Positions 1-9,925 of a DNA stretch of 64,000 nt are shown one piece after another. This stretch comes from Pythium myriotylum (taxonomy: Eukaryota > Oomycota > Peronosporomycetes > Pythiales > Pythiaceae). Both the position numbers and the translations under genes were made by a program. Under the pieces are notes generated by a model. That model did no database searches and was not told where the DNA came from. It saw nothing but the letters and a program-made list of their open reading frames with translations. How positions within the stretch are numbered: position 1 is the stretch's first letter; every line of letters starts with the position of its first letter. The stretch spans positions 310,001 through 374,000 of the forward strand of contig JALJCQ010000020.1 of the NCBI GenBank assembly GCA_023091665.1, read 5' to 3'.

Positions 1-334
1 TATGGATATCCTCTTCCGCCAGTCCTCGCCCTCTTGATCGTCGTGTTCTCGGTTCTGGCCCGGTGCATCGTCCTTGGTGTGGTCTGGCGGGGGTGGATAC
101 CTGCTACCTGGTCTACGTTACTCCTCGAGGAGTTTCGGGCTTCGCTGGTGGGTGGCCGCCCGTGTGGGCGCGGGAGTGCGGTGGAGGTGTGCGTGTGTGT
201 GTGTGCGTGTGTGTGTAAGAGAGGGTGTGTGTGGGTGTGAGGGAGAATGTGTGGGTGTGGGTGTGAGAGAGGGTGTGTGTGGTGTGTGCGAAGGTGGCAG
301 AAGGTGCTATAATGTGCAAAAAGGTGGAGCAAAG

Positions 335-407
335 TATCAATGGAGGGGATCGAACCCTCGATCTCAAGCGTGTGAAGCTTGCGTCCTAACCACTAGACGA
401 CACTGAC
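335..407 (-). tRNA. trnV-CAC: tRNA-Val (CAC), copy 0, reference description
   Basis: Read on the minus strand the 73 nt fold into a full cloverleaf. The acceptor stem GTCAGTG pairs with CATTGAT over seven pairs, two of them G-U (1-72 and 5-68). The D arm is GTCT/GGAC around AGTGGTTA. The anticodon stem CAAGC/GCTTG encloses TTCACAC, placing CAC at 34-36 after U33. The variable loop is AGATC, and the T arm is GAGGG/CCCTC around TTCGATC. The discriminator is A73. U8-A14, G15-C48, G18-U55, G19-C56 and U54-A58 can all form; C9 is unusual because a purine is normal there. There is no intron and no encoded CCA. The B box is at 346-356 and the A box at 390-400, with one mismatch at its second base. 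T5 is at 318-322. The product should deliver valine to GUG codons. A35, C36 and A73 fit Val; the D arm looks like tRNA-Glu. The unit is truncated on the left, with a standard TG tract. Confidence 0.93.
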
Positions 408-1371
408 ACTCACACGGATACCCCCGCCCAAACACCTCCACAATTAATACTCAACAAAACACACAACACACACAAACGCACAACACACAACACACACTCC
501 AACCACAACACAACACAACACACTCACTCCACCAACGTCCAATACCACCTCCCCCATCTCCCAAACCCCCACCCTACATGCGCGCATGGTGTACGTAACC
601 TTCCAGGCCCTCTCCTTTCCACCGCGTATCTCTCCAATGTGCTCACCGTCGGTTTGGCTCGTCCTCAGCCGAGGTCCATCACCAACCAGTCATCCCACTA
701 CACCCTTCTACAACAAAACAAACGCTGTCTCGTTTGAAACAACCTCGCACTGCCACCCACGCCACCCACGCCACCCACGCCACGCCACCGACGCCACCCA
801 CGTCGCTTCTCGGGGGCCTCCCCTTCAGCTCTCCTCCCTTCTCGTGCTTGCCACGTCTACGCCACGCGGTTGGAACCAAACAACCAGCCCACGCGCCGTC
901 GCAATACTTACTCTCACCCACATCCCAACCAACAAGATGATGGAGACGGAGGACACGACAGCCTCCACATGGAGTGTACACTCGATGCAGAGACAGAGCG
1001 TGGAGGTAGCGGGCTACAGCCAGTCCAACCAGCCCAACACACTGGGTTGGCGTCCTGCGTATGGATATCCTCTTCCGCCAGTCCTCGCCCTCTTGATCGT
1101 CGTGTTCTCGGTTCTGGCCCGGTGCATCGTCCTTGGTGTGGTCTGGCGGGGGTGGATACCTGCTACCTGGTCTACGTTACTCCTCGAGGAGTTTCGGGCT
1201 TCGCTGGTGGGTGGCCGCCCGTGTGGGCGCGGGAGTGCGGTGGAGGTGTGCGTGTGTGTGGGTGCGTGTGTGTGTGAGGGAGAATGTGTGGGTGTGGGTG
1301 TGAGAGAGGGTGTGTGTGGTGTGTGCGAAGGTGGCAGAAGGTGCTATAATGTGCAAAAAGGTGGAGCAAAG

Positions 1372-1444
1372 TATCAATGGAGGGGATCGAACCCTCGATC
1401 TCAAGCGTGTGAAGCTTGCGTCCTAACCACTAGACGACACTGAC
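1372..1444 (-). tRNA. trnV-CAC: tRNA-Val (CAC), copy 1
   Basis: Unit 1 (586-1622, 1,037 bp). TG tract is of the 22-bp-deleted class, minisatellite three copies, C at the dimorphic site. T5 stop at 1355-1359. Confidence 0.93.
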
Positions 1445-2432
1445 ACTCACACGGATACCCCCGCCCAAACACCTCCACAATTAATACTCAACAAAACACA
1501 CAACACACACAAACGCACAACACACAACACACACTCCAACCACAACACAACACAACACACTCACTCCACCAACGTCCAATACCACCTCCCCCATCTCCCA
1601 AACCCCCACCCTACATGCGCGCATGGTGTACGTAACCTTCCAGGCCCTCTCCTTTCCACCGCGTATCTCTCCAATGTGCTCACCGTCGGTTTGGCTCGTC
1701 CTCAGCCGAGGTCCATCACCAACCAGTCATCCCACTACACCCTTCTACAACAAAACAAACGCTGTCTCGTTTGAAACAACCTCGCACTGCCACCCACGCC
1801 ACCCACGCCACCCACGCCACGCCACCGACGCCACCCACGTCGCTTCTCGGGGGCCTCCCCTTCAGCTCTCCTCCCTTCTCGTGCTTGCCACGTCTACGCC
1901 ACGCGGTTGGAACCAAACAACCAGCCCACGCGCCGTCGCAATACTTACTCTCACCCACATCCCAACCAACAAGATGATGGAGACGGAGGACACGACAGCC
2001 TCCACATGGAGTGTACACTCGATGCAGAGACAGAGCGTGGAGGTAGCGGGCTACAGCCAGTCCAACCAGCCCAACACACTGGGTTGGCGTCCTGCGTATG
2101 GATATCCTCTTCCGCCAGTCCTCGCCCTCTTGATCGTCGTGTTCTCGGTTCTGGCCCGGTGCATCGTCCTTGGTGTGGTCTGGCGGGGGTGGATACCTGC
2201 TACCTGGTCTACGTTACTCCTCGAGGAGTTTCGGGCTTCGCTGGTGGGTGGCCGCCCGTGTGGGCGCGGGAGTGCGGTGGAGGTGTGCGTGTGTGTGTGT
2301 GTGCGTGTGTGTGTAAGAGAGGGTGTGTGTGGGTGTGAGGGAGAATGTGTGGGTGTGGGTGTGAGAGAGGGTGTGTGTGGTGTGTGCGAAGGTGGCAGAA
2401 GGTGCTATAATGTGCAAAAAGGTGGAGCAAAG

Positions 2433-2505
2433 TATCAATGGAGGGGATCGAACCCTCGATCTCAAGCGTGTGAAGCTTGCGTCCTAACCACTAGACGACA
2501 CTGAC
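2433..2505 (-). tRNA. trnV-CAC: tRNA-Val (CAC), copy 2
   Basis: Unit 2 (1623-2683, 1,061 bp). One extra GT dinucleotide in the TG tract near 2290-2305, the only unit with this. T5 stop at 2416-2420. Confidence 0.93.
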
Positions 2506-3202
2506 ACTCACACGGATACCCCCGCCCAAACACCTCCACAATTAATACTCAACAAAACACACAACACACACAAACGCACAACACACAACACACACTCCAA
2601 CCACAACACAACACAACACACTCACTCCACCAACGTCCAATACCACCTCCCCCATCTCCCAAACCCCCACCCTACATGCGCGCATGGTGTACGTAACCTT
2701 CCAGGCCCTCTCCTTTCCACCGCGTATCTCTCCAATGTGCTCACCGTCGGTTTGGCTCGTCCTCAGCCGAGGTCCATCACCAACCAGTCATCCCACTACA
2801 CCCTTCTACAACAAAACAAACGCTGTCTCGTTTGAAACAACCTCGCACTGCCACCCACGCCACCCACGCCACCCACGCCACGCCACCGACGCCACCCACG
2901 TCGCTTCTCGGGGGCCTCCCCTTCAGCTCTCCTCCCTTCTCGTGCTTGCCACGTCTACGCCACGCGGTTGGAACCAAACAACCAGCCCACGCGCCGTCGC
3001 AATACTTACTCTCACCGACATCCCAACCAACAAGATGATGGAGACGGAGGACACGACAGCCTCCACATGGAGTGTACACTCGATGCAGAGACAGAGCGTG
3101 GAGGTAGCGGGCTACAGCCAGTCCAACCAGCCCAACACACTGGGTTGGCGTCCTGCGTATGGATATCCTCTTCCACCAGTCCTCGCCCTCTTGATCGTCG
3201 TG

Positions 3203-3244
3203 TTCTCGGTTCTGGCCCGGTGGTTCTCGGTTCTGGCCCGGTGC
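3203..3244. repeat. 21-bp tandem duplication, unit 3
   Basis: Two 21-bp copies starting TTCTCGGTTCTGG; the first ends GTGG and the second GTGC. Confidence 0.93.
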
Positions 3245-3512
3245 ATCGTCCTTGGTGTGGTCTGGCGGGGGTGGATACCTGCTACCTGGTCTACGTTACT
3301 CCTCGAGGAGTTTCGGGCTTCGCTGGTGGGTGGCCGCCCGTGTGGGCGCGGGAGTGCGGTGGAGGTGTGCGTGTGTGTGTGTGCGTGTGTGTGTAAGAGA
3401 GGGTGTGTGTGGGTGTGAGGGAGAATGTGTGGGTGTGGGTGTGAGAGAGGGTGTGTGTGGTGTGTGCGAAGGTGGCAGAAGGTGCTATAATGTGCAAAAA
3501 GGTGGAGCAAAG

Positions 3513-3585
3513 TATCAATGGAGGGGATCGAACCCTCGATCTCAAGCGTGTGAAGCTTGCGTCCTAACCACTAGACGACACTGAC
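3513..3585 (-). tRNA. trnV-CAC: tRNA-Val (CAC), copy 3
   Basis: Unit 3 (2684-3763, 1,080 bp). Carries the 21-bp duplication (3203-3244), G at the dimorphic site (3017) and a private G-to-A change at 3175. T5 stop at 3496-3500. Confidence 0.93.
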
Positions 3586-4549
3586 ACTCACACGGATACC
3601 CCCGCCCAAACACCTCCACAATTAATACTCAACAAAACACACAACACACACAAACGCACAACACACAACACACACTCCAACCACAACACAACACAACACA
3701 CTCACTCCACCAACGTCCAATACCACCTCCCCCATCTCCCAAACCCCCACCCTACATGCGCGCATGGTGTACGTAACCTTCCAGGCCCTCTCCTTTCCAC
3801 CGCGTATCTCTCCAATGTGCTCACCGTCGGTTTGGCTCGTCCTCAGCCGAGGTCCATCACCAACCAGTCATCCCACTACACCCTTCTACAACAAAACAAA
3901 CGCTGTCTCGTTTGAAACAACCTCGCACTGCCACCCACGCCACCCACGCCACCCACGCCACGCCACCGACGCCACCCACGTCGCTTCTCGGGGGCCTCCC
4001 CTTCAGCTCTCCTCCCTTCTCGTGCTTGCCACGTCTACGCCACGCGGTTGGAACCAAACAACCAGCCCACGCGCCGTCGCAATACTTACTCTCACCCACA
4101 TCCCAACCAACAAGATGATGGAGACGGAGGACACGACAGCCTCCACATGGAGTGTACACTCGATGCAGAGACAGAGCGTGGAGGTAGCGGGCTACAGCCA
4201 GTCCAACCAGCCCAACACACTGGGTTGGCGTCCTGCGTATGGATATCCTCTTCCGCCAGTCCTCGCCCTCTTGATCGTCGTGTTCTCGGTTCTGGCCCGG
4301 TGCATCGTCCTTGGTGTGGTCTGGCGGGGGTGGATACCTGCTACCTGGTCTACGTTACTCCTCGAGGAGTTTCGGGCTTCGCTGGTGGGTGGCCGCCCGT
4401 GTGGGCGCGGGAGTGCGGTGGAGGTGTGCGTGTGTGTGGGTGCGTGTGTGTGTGAGGGAGAATGTGTGGGTGTGGGTGTGAGAGAGGGTGTGTGTGGTGT
4501 GTGCGAAGGTGGCAGAAGGTGCTATAATGTGCAAAAAGGTGGAGCAAAG

Positions 4550-4622
4550 TATCAATGGAGGGGATCGAACCCTCGATCTCAAGCGTGTGAAGCTTGCGTC
4601 CTAACCACTAGACGACACTGAC
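4550..4622 (-). tRNA. trnV-CAC: tRNA-Val (CAC), copy 4
   Basis: Unit 4 (3764-4800, 1,037 bp), 22-bp-deleted TG tract, same haplotype as unit 1. T5 stop at 4533-4537. Confidence 0.93.
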
Positions 4623-5608
4623 ACTCACACGGATACCCCCGCCCAAACACCTCCACAATTAATACTCAACAAAACACACAACACACACAAACGCACAACA
4701 CACAACACACACTCCAACCACAACACAACACAACACACTCACTCCACCAACGTCCAATACCACCTCCCCCATCTCCCAAACCCCCACCCTACATGCGCGC
4801 ATGGTGTACGTAACCTTCCAGGCCCTCTCCTTTCCACCGCGTATCTCTCCAATGTGCTCACCGTCGGTTTGGCTCGTCCTCAGCCGAGGTCCATCACCAA
4901 CCAGTCATCCCACTACACCCTTCTACAACAAAACAAACGCTGTCTCGTTTGAAACAACCTCGCACTGCCACCCACGCCACCCACGCCACCCACGCCACGC
5001 CACCGACGCCACCCACGTCGCTTCTCGGGGGCCTCCCCTTCAGCTCTCCTCCCTTCTCGTGCTTGCCACGTCTACGCCACGCGGTTGGAACCAAACAACC
5101 AGCCCACGCGCCGTCGCAATACTTACTCTCACCCACATCCCAACCAACAAGATGATGGAGACGGAGGACACGACAGCCTCCACATGGAGTGTACACTCGA
5201 TGCAGAGACAGAGCGTGGAGGTAGCGGGCTACAGCCAGTCCAACCAGCCCAACACACTGGGTTGGCGTCCTGCGTATGGATATCCTCTTCCGCCAGTCCT
5301 CGCCCTCTTGATCGTCGTGTTCTCGGTTCTGGCCCGGTGCATCGTCCTTGGTGTGGTCTGGCGGGGGTGGATACCTGCTACCTGGTCTACGTTACTCCTC
5401 GAGGAGTTTCGGGCTTCGCTGGTGGGTGGCCGCCCGTGTGGGCGCGGGAGTGCGGTGGAGGTGTGCGTGTGTGTGTGTGCGTGTGTGTGTAAGAGAGGGT
5501 GTGTGTGGGTGTGAGGGAGAATGTGTGGGTGTGGGTGTGAGAGAGGGTGTGTGTGGTGTGTGCGAAGGTGGCAGAAGGTGCTATAATGTGCAAAAAGGTG
5601 GAGCAAAG

Positions 5609-5681
5609 TATCAATGGAGGGGATCGAACCCTCGATCTCAAGCGTGTGAAGCTTGCGTCCTAACCACTAGACGACACTGAC
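5609..5681 (-). tRNA. trnV-CAC: tRNA-Val (CAC), copy 5
   Basis: Unit 5 (4801-5859), basic 1,059-bp form. T5 stop at 5592-5596. Confidence 0.93.
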
Positions 5682-5850
5682 ACTCACACGGATACCCCCG
5701 CCCAAACACCTCCACAATTAATACTCAACAAAACACACAACACACACAAACGCACAACACACAACACACACTCCAACCACAACACAACACAACACACTCA
5801 CTCCACCAACGTCCAATACCACCTCCCCCATCTCCCAAACCCCCACCCTA

Positions 5851-5862
5851 CATGCGCGCATG
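5851..5862. repeat. 12-bp palindrome CATGCGCGCATG (reference copy)
   Basis: A perfect self-complementary 12-mer, invariant in every unit, followed closely by the TACGTA palindrome. It lies about 110 bp upstream of the tRNA. Function unknown. Confidence 0.8.
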
Positions 5863-6026
5863 GTGTACGTAACCTTCCAGGCCCTCTCCTTTCCACCGCG
5901 TATCTCTCCAATGTGCTCACCGTCGGTTTGGCTCGTCCTCAGCCGAGGTCCATCACCAACCAGTCATCCCACTACACCCTTCTACAACAAAACAAACGCT
6001 GTCTCGTTTGAAACAACCTCGCACTG

Positions 6027-6076
6027 CCACCCACGCCACCCACGCCACCCACGCCACGCCACCGACGCCACCCACG
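6027..6076. repeat. CCACCCACG minisatellite (reference copy)
   Basis: Three perfect 9-bp copies, then CCACG, CCACCGACG and one further CCACCCACG. The number of leading copies is three in most units, two in units 22-24, 50, 51 and 53-58, and one in units 12, 13 and 16. Confidence 0.95.
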
Positions 6077-6453
6077 TCGCTTCTCGGGGGCCTCCCCTTC
6101 AGCTCTCCTCCCTTCTCGTGCTTGCCACGTCTACGCCACGCGGTTGGAACCAAACAACCAGCCCACGCGCCGTCGCAATACTTACTCTCACCCACATCCC
6201 AACCAACAAGATGATGGAGACGGAGGACACGACAGCCTCCACATGGAGTGTACACTCGATGCAGAGACAGAGCGTGGAGGTAGCGGGCTACAGCCAGTCC
6301 AACCAGCCCAACACACTGGGTTGGCGTCCTGCGTATGGATATCCTCTTCCGCCAGTCCTCGCCCTCTTGATCGTCGTGTTCTCGGTTCTGGCCCGGTGCA
6401 TCGTCCTTGGTGTGGTCTGGCGGGGGTGGATACCTGCTACCTGGTCTACGTTA

Positions 6454-6465
6454 CTCCTCGAGGAG
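6454..6465. repeat. 12-bp palindrome CTCCTCGAGGAG (reference copy)
   Basis: A perfect self-complementary 12-mer about 55 bp before the TG tract, present in all units. It contains one XhoI site, so XhoI should cut the array about once per unit. Function unknown. Confidence 0.8.
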
Positions 6466-6520
6466 TTTCGGGCTTCGCTGGTGGGTGGCCGCCCGTGTGG
6501 GCGCGGGAGTGCGGTGGAGG

Positions 6521-6622
6521 TGTGCGTGTGTGTGTGTGCGTGTGTGTGTAAGAGAGGGTGTGTGTGGGTGTGAGGGAGAATGTGTGGGTGTGGGTGTGAG
6601 AGAGGGTGTGTGTGGTGTGTGC
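6521..6622. repeat. TG-rich tract (reference copy)
   Basis: Alternating TG with GGG, AAGAGAG and GAGAA interruptions, ending about 30 bp before the T5 stop. It is the most variable part of the unit: 22-bp and 16-bp deletions, a 26-bp duplication, a GT gain and single-base G/T changes all fall here. Alternating purine-pyrimidine DNA of this kind can adopt Z-form. Confidence 0.9.
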
Positions 6623-6650
6623 GAAGGTGGCAGAAGGTGCTATAATGTGC

Positions 6651-6655
6651 AAAAA
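6651..6655 (-). terminator. RNA polymerase III T5 terminator (reference copy)
   Basis: AAAAA on the plus strand is TTTTT on the transcribed strand, 12 nt beyond the tRNA 3' end. It is the only T run of five on either strand in the unit. The same offset holds in every copy. Four or more T residues is the known Pol III stop signal, so the predicted primary transcript has a short 3' trailer of about 12 nt plus U residues. Confidence 0.85.
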
Positions 6656-6678
6656 GGTGGAGCAAAGTATCAATGGAG

Positions 6679-6689
6679 GGGATCGAACC
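6679..6689 (-). promoter_or_regulatory. Pol III B box within tRNA (reference copy)
   Basis: GGTTCGATCCC on the minus strand fits the B-box consensus GWTCRANNC exactly. It coincides with the T arm and is the expected TFIIIC anchor. Confidence 0.85.
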
Positions 6690-6722
6690 CTCGATCTCAA
6701 GCGTGTGAAGCTTGCGTCCTAA

Positions 6723-6733
6723 CCACTAGACGA
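6723..6733 (-). promoter_or_regulatory. Pol III A box within tRNA (reference copy)
   Basis: TCGTCTAGTGG against consensus TRGYNNANNNG: one mismatch, C at the second base (tRNA position 9), where a purine is expected. It overlaps the D arm. Confidence 0.6.
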
Positions 6734-6774
6734 CACTGACACTCACACGGATACCCCCGCCCAAACACCTCCAC

Positions 6775-6782
6775 AATTAATA
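6775..6782 (-). promoter_or_regulatory. TATA-like patch upstream of tRNA (reference copy)
   Basis: TATTAATT on the minus strand, about 35-42 bp upstream of the mature tRNA 5' end. It is the most AT-rich patch in a C-rich leader and is present in all units. Upstream TATA elements help tRNA transcription in plants and fission yeast; a role here is inferred from position only. Confidence 0.35.
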
Positions 6783-6863
6783 CTCAACAAAACACACAAC
6801 ACACACAAACGCACAACACACAACACACACTCCAACCACAACACAACACAACACACTCACTCC
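6783..6863. repeat. CA-rich tract (reference copy)
   Basis: ACACAACACA-type low-complexity DNA with one AAACGC interruption, starting about 43 bp upstream of the tRNA 5' end. It varies by 2 bp in units 18, 20, 47 and 58 and by 17 bp in units 15 and 16. It is roughly the reverse complement of the TG tract on the other side of the tRNA. Confidence 0.9.
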
Positions 6864-7726
6864 ACCAACGTCCAATACCACCTCCCCCATCTCCCAAACC
6901 CCCACCCTACATGCGCGCATGGTGTACGTAACCTTCCAGGCCCTCTCCTTTCCACCGCGTATCTCTCCAATGTGCTCACCGTCGGTTTGGCTCGTCCTCA
7001 GCCGAGGTCCATCACCAACCAGTCATCCCACTACACCCTTCTACAACAAAACAAACGCTGTCTCGTTTGAAACAACCTCGCACTGCCACCCACGCCACCC
7101 ACGCCACCCACGCCACGCCACCGACGCCACCCACGTCGCTTCTCGGGGGCCTCCCCTTCAGCTCTCCTCCCTTCTCGTGCTTGCCACGTCTACGCCACGC
7201 GGTTGGAACCAAACAACCAGCCCACGCGCCGTCGCAATACTTACTCTCACCCACATCCCAACCAACAAGATGATGGAGACGGAGGACACGACAGCCTCCA
7301 CATGGAGTGTACACTCGATGCAGAGACAGAGCGTGGAGGTAGCGGGCTACAGCCAGTCCAACCAGCCCAACACACTGGGTTGGCGTCCTGCGTATGGATA
7401 TCCTCTTCCGCCAGTCCTCGCCCTCTTGATCGTCGTGTTCTCGGTTCTGGCCCGGTGCATCGTCCTTGGTGTGGTCTGGCGGGGGTGGATACCTGCTACC
7501 TGGTCTACGTTACTCCTCGAGGAGTTTCGGGCTTCGCTGGTGGGTGGCCGCCCGTGTGGGCGCGGGAGTGCGGTGGAGGTGTGCGTGTGTGTGTGTGCGT
7601 GTGTGTGTAAGAGAGGGTGTGTGTGGGTGTGAGGGAGAATGTGTGGGTGTGGGTGTGAGAGAGGGTGTGTGTGGTGTGTGCGAAGGTGGCAGAAGGTGCT
7701 ATAATGTGCAAAAAGGTGGAGCAAAG

Positions 7727-7799
7727 TATCAATGGAGGGGATCGAACCCTCGATCTCAAGCGTGTGAAGCTTGCGTCCTAACCACTAGACGACACTGAC
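7727..7799 (-). tRNA. trnV-CAC: tRNA-Val (CAC), copy 7
   Basis: Unit 7 (6919-7977), basic 1,059-bp form; units 5-7 are a run of three basic units. T5 stop at 7710-7714. Confidence 0.93.
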
Positions 7800-8667
7800 A
7801 CTCACACGGATACCCCCGCCCAAACACCTCCACAATTAATACTCAACAAAACACACAACACACACAAACGCACAACACACAACACACACTCCAACCACAA
7901 CACAACACAACACACTCACTCCACCAACGTCCAATACCACCTCCCCCATCTCCCAAACCCCCACCCTACATGCGCGCATGGTGTACGTAACCTTCCAGGC
8001 CCTCTCCTTTCCACCGCGTATCTCTCCAATGTGCTCACCGTCGGTTTGGCTCGTCCTCAGCCGAGGTCCATCACCAACCAGTCATCCCACTACACCCTTC
8101 TACAACAAAACAAACGCTGTCTCGTTTGAAACAACCTCGCACTGCCACCCACGCCACCCACGCCACCCACGCCACGCCACCGACGCCACCCACGTCGCTT
8201 CTCGGGGGCCTCCCCTTCAGCTCTCCTCCCTTCTCGTGCTTGCCACGTCTACGCCACGCGGTTGGAACCAAACAACCAGCCCACGCGCCGTCGCAATACT
8301 TACTCTCACCCACATCCCAACCAACAAGATGATGGAGACGGAGGACACGACAGCCTCCACATGGAGTGTACACTCGATGCAGAGACAGAGCGTGGAGGTA
8401 GCGGGCTACAGCCAGTCCAACCAGCCCAACACACTGGGTTGGCGTCCTGCGTATGGATATCCTCTTCCGCCAGTCCTCGCCCTCTTGATCGTCGTGTTCT
8501 CGGTTCTGGCCCGGTGCATCGTCCTTGGTGTGGTCTGGCGGGGGTGGATACCTGCTACCTGGTCTACGTTACTCCTCGAGGAGTTTCGGGCTTCGCTGGT
8601 GGGTGGCCGCCCGTGTGGGCGCGGGAGTGCGGTGGAGGTGTGCGTGTGTGTGGGTGCGTGTGTGTGT

Positions 8668-8719
8668 GAGGGAGAATGTGTGGGTGTGGGTGTGAGGGAG
8701 AATGTGTGGGTGTGGGTGT
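8668..8719. repeat. 26-bp tandem duplication in TG tract, unit 8
   Basis: Two adjacent identical 26-bp copies beginning GAGGGAGAATG, on the 22-bp-deleted background. Confidence 0.9.
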
Positions 8720-8789
8720 GAGAGAGGGTGTGTGTGGTGTGTGCGAAGGTGGCAGAAGGTGCTATAATGTGCAAAAAGGTGGAGCAAAG

Positions 8790-8862
8790 TATCAATGGAG
8801 GGGATCGAACCCTCGATCTCAAGCGTGTGAAGCTTGCGTCCTAACCACTAGACGACACTGAC
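8790..8862 (-). tRNA. trnV-CAC: tRNA-Val (CAC), copy 8
   Basis: Unit 8 (7978-9040, 1,063 bp). The 22-bp-deleted TG tract plus a 26-bp tandem duplication inside the tract (8668-8719). T5 stop at 8773-8777. Confidence 0.93.
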
Positions 8863-9730
8863 ACTCACACGGATACCCCCGCCCAAACACCTCCACAATT
8901 AATACTCAACAAAACACACAACACACACAAACGCACAACACACAACACACACTCCAACCACAACACAACACAACACACTCACTCCACCAACGTCCAATAC
9001 CACCTCCCCCATCTCCCAAACCCCCACCCTACATGCGCGCATGGTGTACGTAACCTTCCAGGCCCTCTCCTTTCCACCGCGTATCTCTCCAATGTGCTCA
9101 CCGTCGGTTTGGCTCGTCCTCAGCCGAGGTCCATCACCAACCAGTCATCCCACTACACCCTTCTACAACAAAACAAACGCTGTCTCGTTTGAAACAACCT
9201 CGCACTGCCACCCACGCCACCCACGCCACCCACGCCACGCCACCGACGCCACCCACGTCGCTTCTCGGGGGCCTCCCCTTCAGCTCTCCTCCCTTCTCGT
9301 GCTTGCCACGTCTACGCCACGCGGTTGGAACCAAACAACCAGCCCACGCGCCGTCGCAATACTTACTCTCACCCACATCCCAACCAACAAGATGATGGAG
9401 ACGGAGGACACGACAGCCTCCACATGGAGTGTACACTCGATGCAGAGACAGAGCGTGGAGGTAGCGGGCTACAGCCAGTCCAACCAGCCCAACACACTGG
9501 GTTGGCGTCCTGCGTATGGATATCCTCTTCCGCCAGTCCTCGCCCTCTTGATCGTCGTGTTCTCGGTTCTGGCCCGGTGCATCGTCCTTGGTGTGGTCTG
9601 GCGGGGGTGGATACCTGCTACCTGGTCTACGTTACTCCTCGAGGAGTTTCGGGCTTCGCTGGTGGGTGGCCGCCCGTGTGGGCGCGGGAGTGCGGTGGAG
9701 GTGTGCGTGTGTGTGGGTGCGTGTGTGTGT

Positions 9731-9782
9731 GAGGGAGAATGTGTGGGTGTGGGTGTGAGGGAGAATGTGTGGGTGTGGGTGT
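9731..9782. repeat. 26-bp tandem duplication in TG tract, unit 9
   Basis: Identical to the unit 8 duplication; the two units are adjacent. Confidence 0.9.
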
Positions 9783-9852
9783 GAGAGAGGGTGTGTGTGG
9801 TGTGTGCGAAGGTGGCAGAAGGTGCTATAATGTGCAAAAAGGTGGAGCAAAG

Positions 9853-9925
9853 TATCAATGGAGGGGATCGAACCCTCGATCTCAAGCGTGTGAAGCTTGC
9901 GTCCTAACCACTAGACGACACTGAC
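9853..9925 (-). tRNA. trnV-CAC: tRNA-Val (CAC), copy 9
   Basis: Unit 9 (9041-10103, 1,063 bp), same compound TG-tract haplotype as unit 8, so the pair probably arose by duplication of one unit. T5 stop at 9836-9840. Confidence 0.93.

Larger units (their letters stand above)
5682..6667. other. Inter-tRNA spacer, reference copy (986 bp)
   Basis: This is the stretch between tRNA copies 5 and 6 and stands for all spacers. In plus order it holds the TATA-like patch of the left tRNA, a CA-rich tract, C-rich sequence, the CATGCGCGCATG palindrome, about 160 bp of unique sequence, the CCACCCACG minisatellite, about 400 bp of unique sequence with no RNA gene I can recognise, the CTCCTCGAGGAG palindrome, the TG-rich tract, and the T5 terminator of the right tRNA. 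Long open frames cross it on both strands but I do not accept them as genes. Confidence 0.85.
6668..6740 (-). tRNA. trnV-CAC: tRNA-Val (CAC), copy 6 (reference unit)
   Basis: Unit 6 (5860-6918), basic 1,059-bp form, used here as the reference for the spacer modules listed separately. T5 stop at 6651-6655; TATA-like patch at 6775-6782. Confidence 0.93.

Noticed and set aside
6211..6217. C-box-like ATGATGG for a box C/D snoRNA
   Set aside because: One mismatch to RUGAUGA, no nearby CUGA D box and no terminal stem.
6144..6551. Plus-strand 135-aa frame overlapping the 237-aa frame
   Set aside because: Shadow frame of low-complexity DNA; its end is set by the variable TG tract.
5860..6573. Plus-strand open frame of 237 aa (285 aa in short-TG units), starting at the ATG of the palindrome in every unit
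   Set aside because: No recognisable domain, and the C-terminus is translated TG repeat. In 285-aa forms it reads antisense through the tRNA. The 121-bp duplication shifts its frame in ten units, and two other frames of the same DNA are also open, as expected for sequence poor in TA-containing stops. Only the 9-bp and 21-bp indels keep frame, which is not enough.
6641..6647. TATAAT on the plus strand beside the T5 stop
   Set aside because: It resembles a bacterial -10 box, but there is no -35 partner and everything else indicates a eukaryotic Pol III locus.
6288..6665. Minus-strand open frames rich in His-Thr (125-138 aa), and a 100-aa minus frame at 5953-6255
   Set aside because: His-Thr runs are translated CA repeats; the frames vary with each tract indel and have no family resemblance.
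6668..6740. Glu (TTC) anticodon reading for the tRNA
   Set aside because: The TTC lies at loop positions 32-34. With the perfect 5-bp stem CAAGC/GCTTG and a 7-nt loop, positions 34-36 are CAC.
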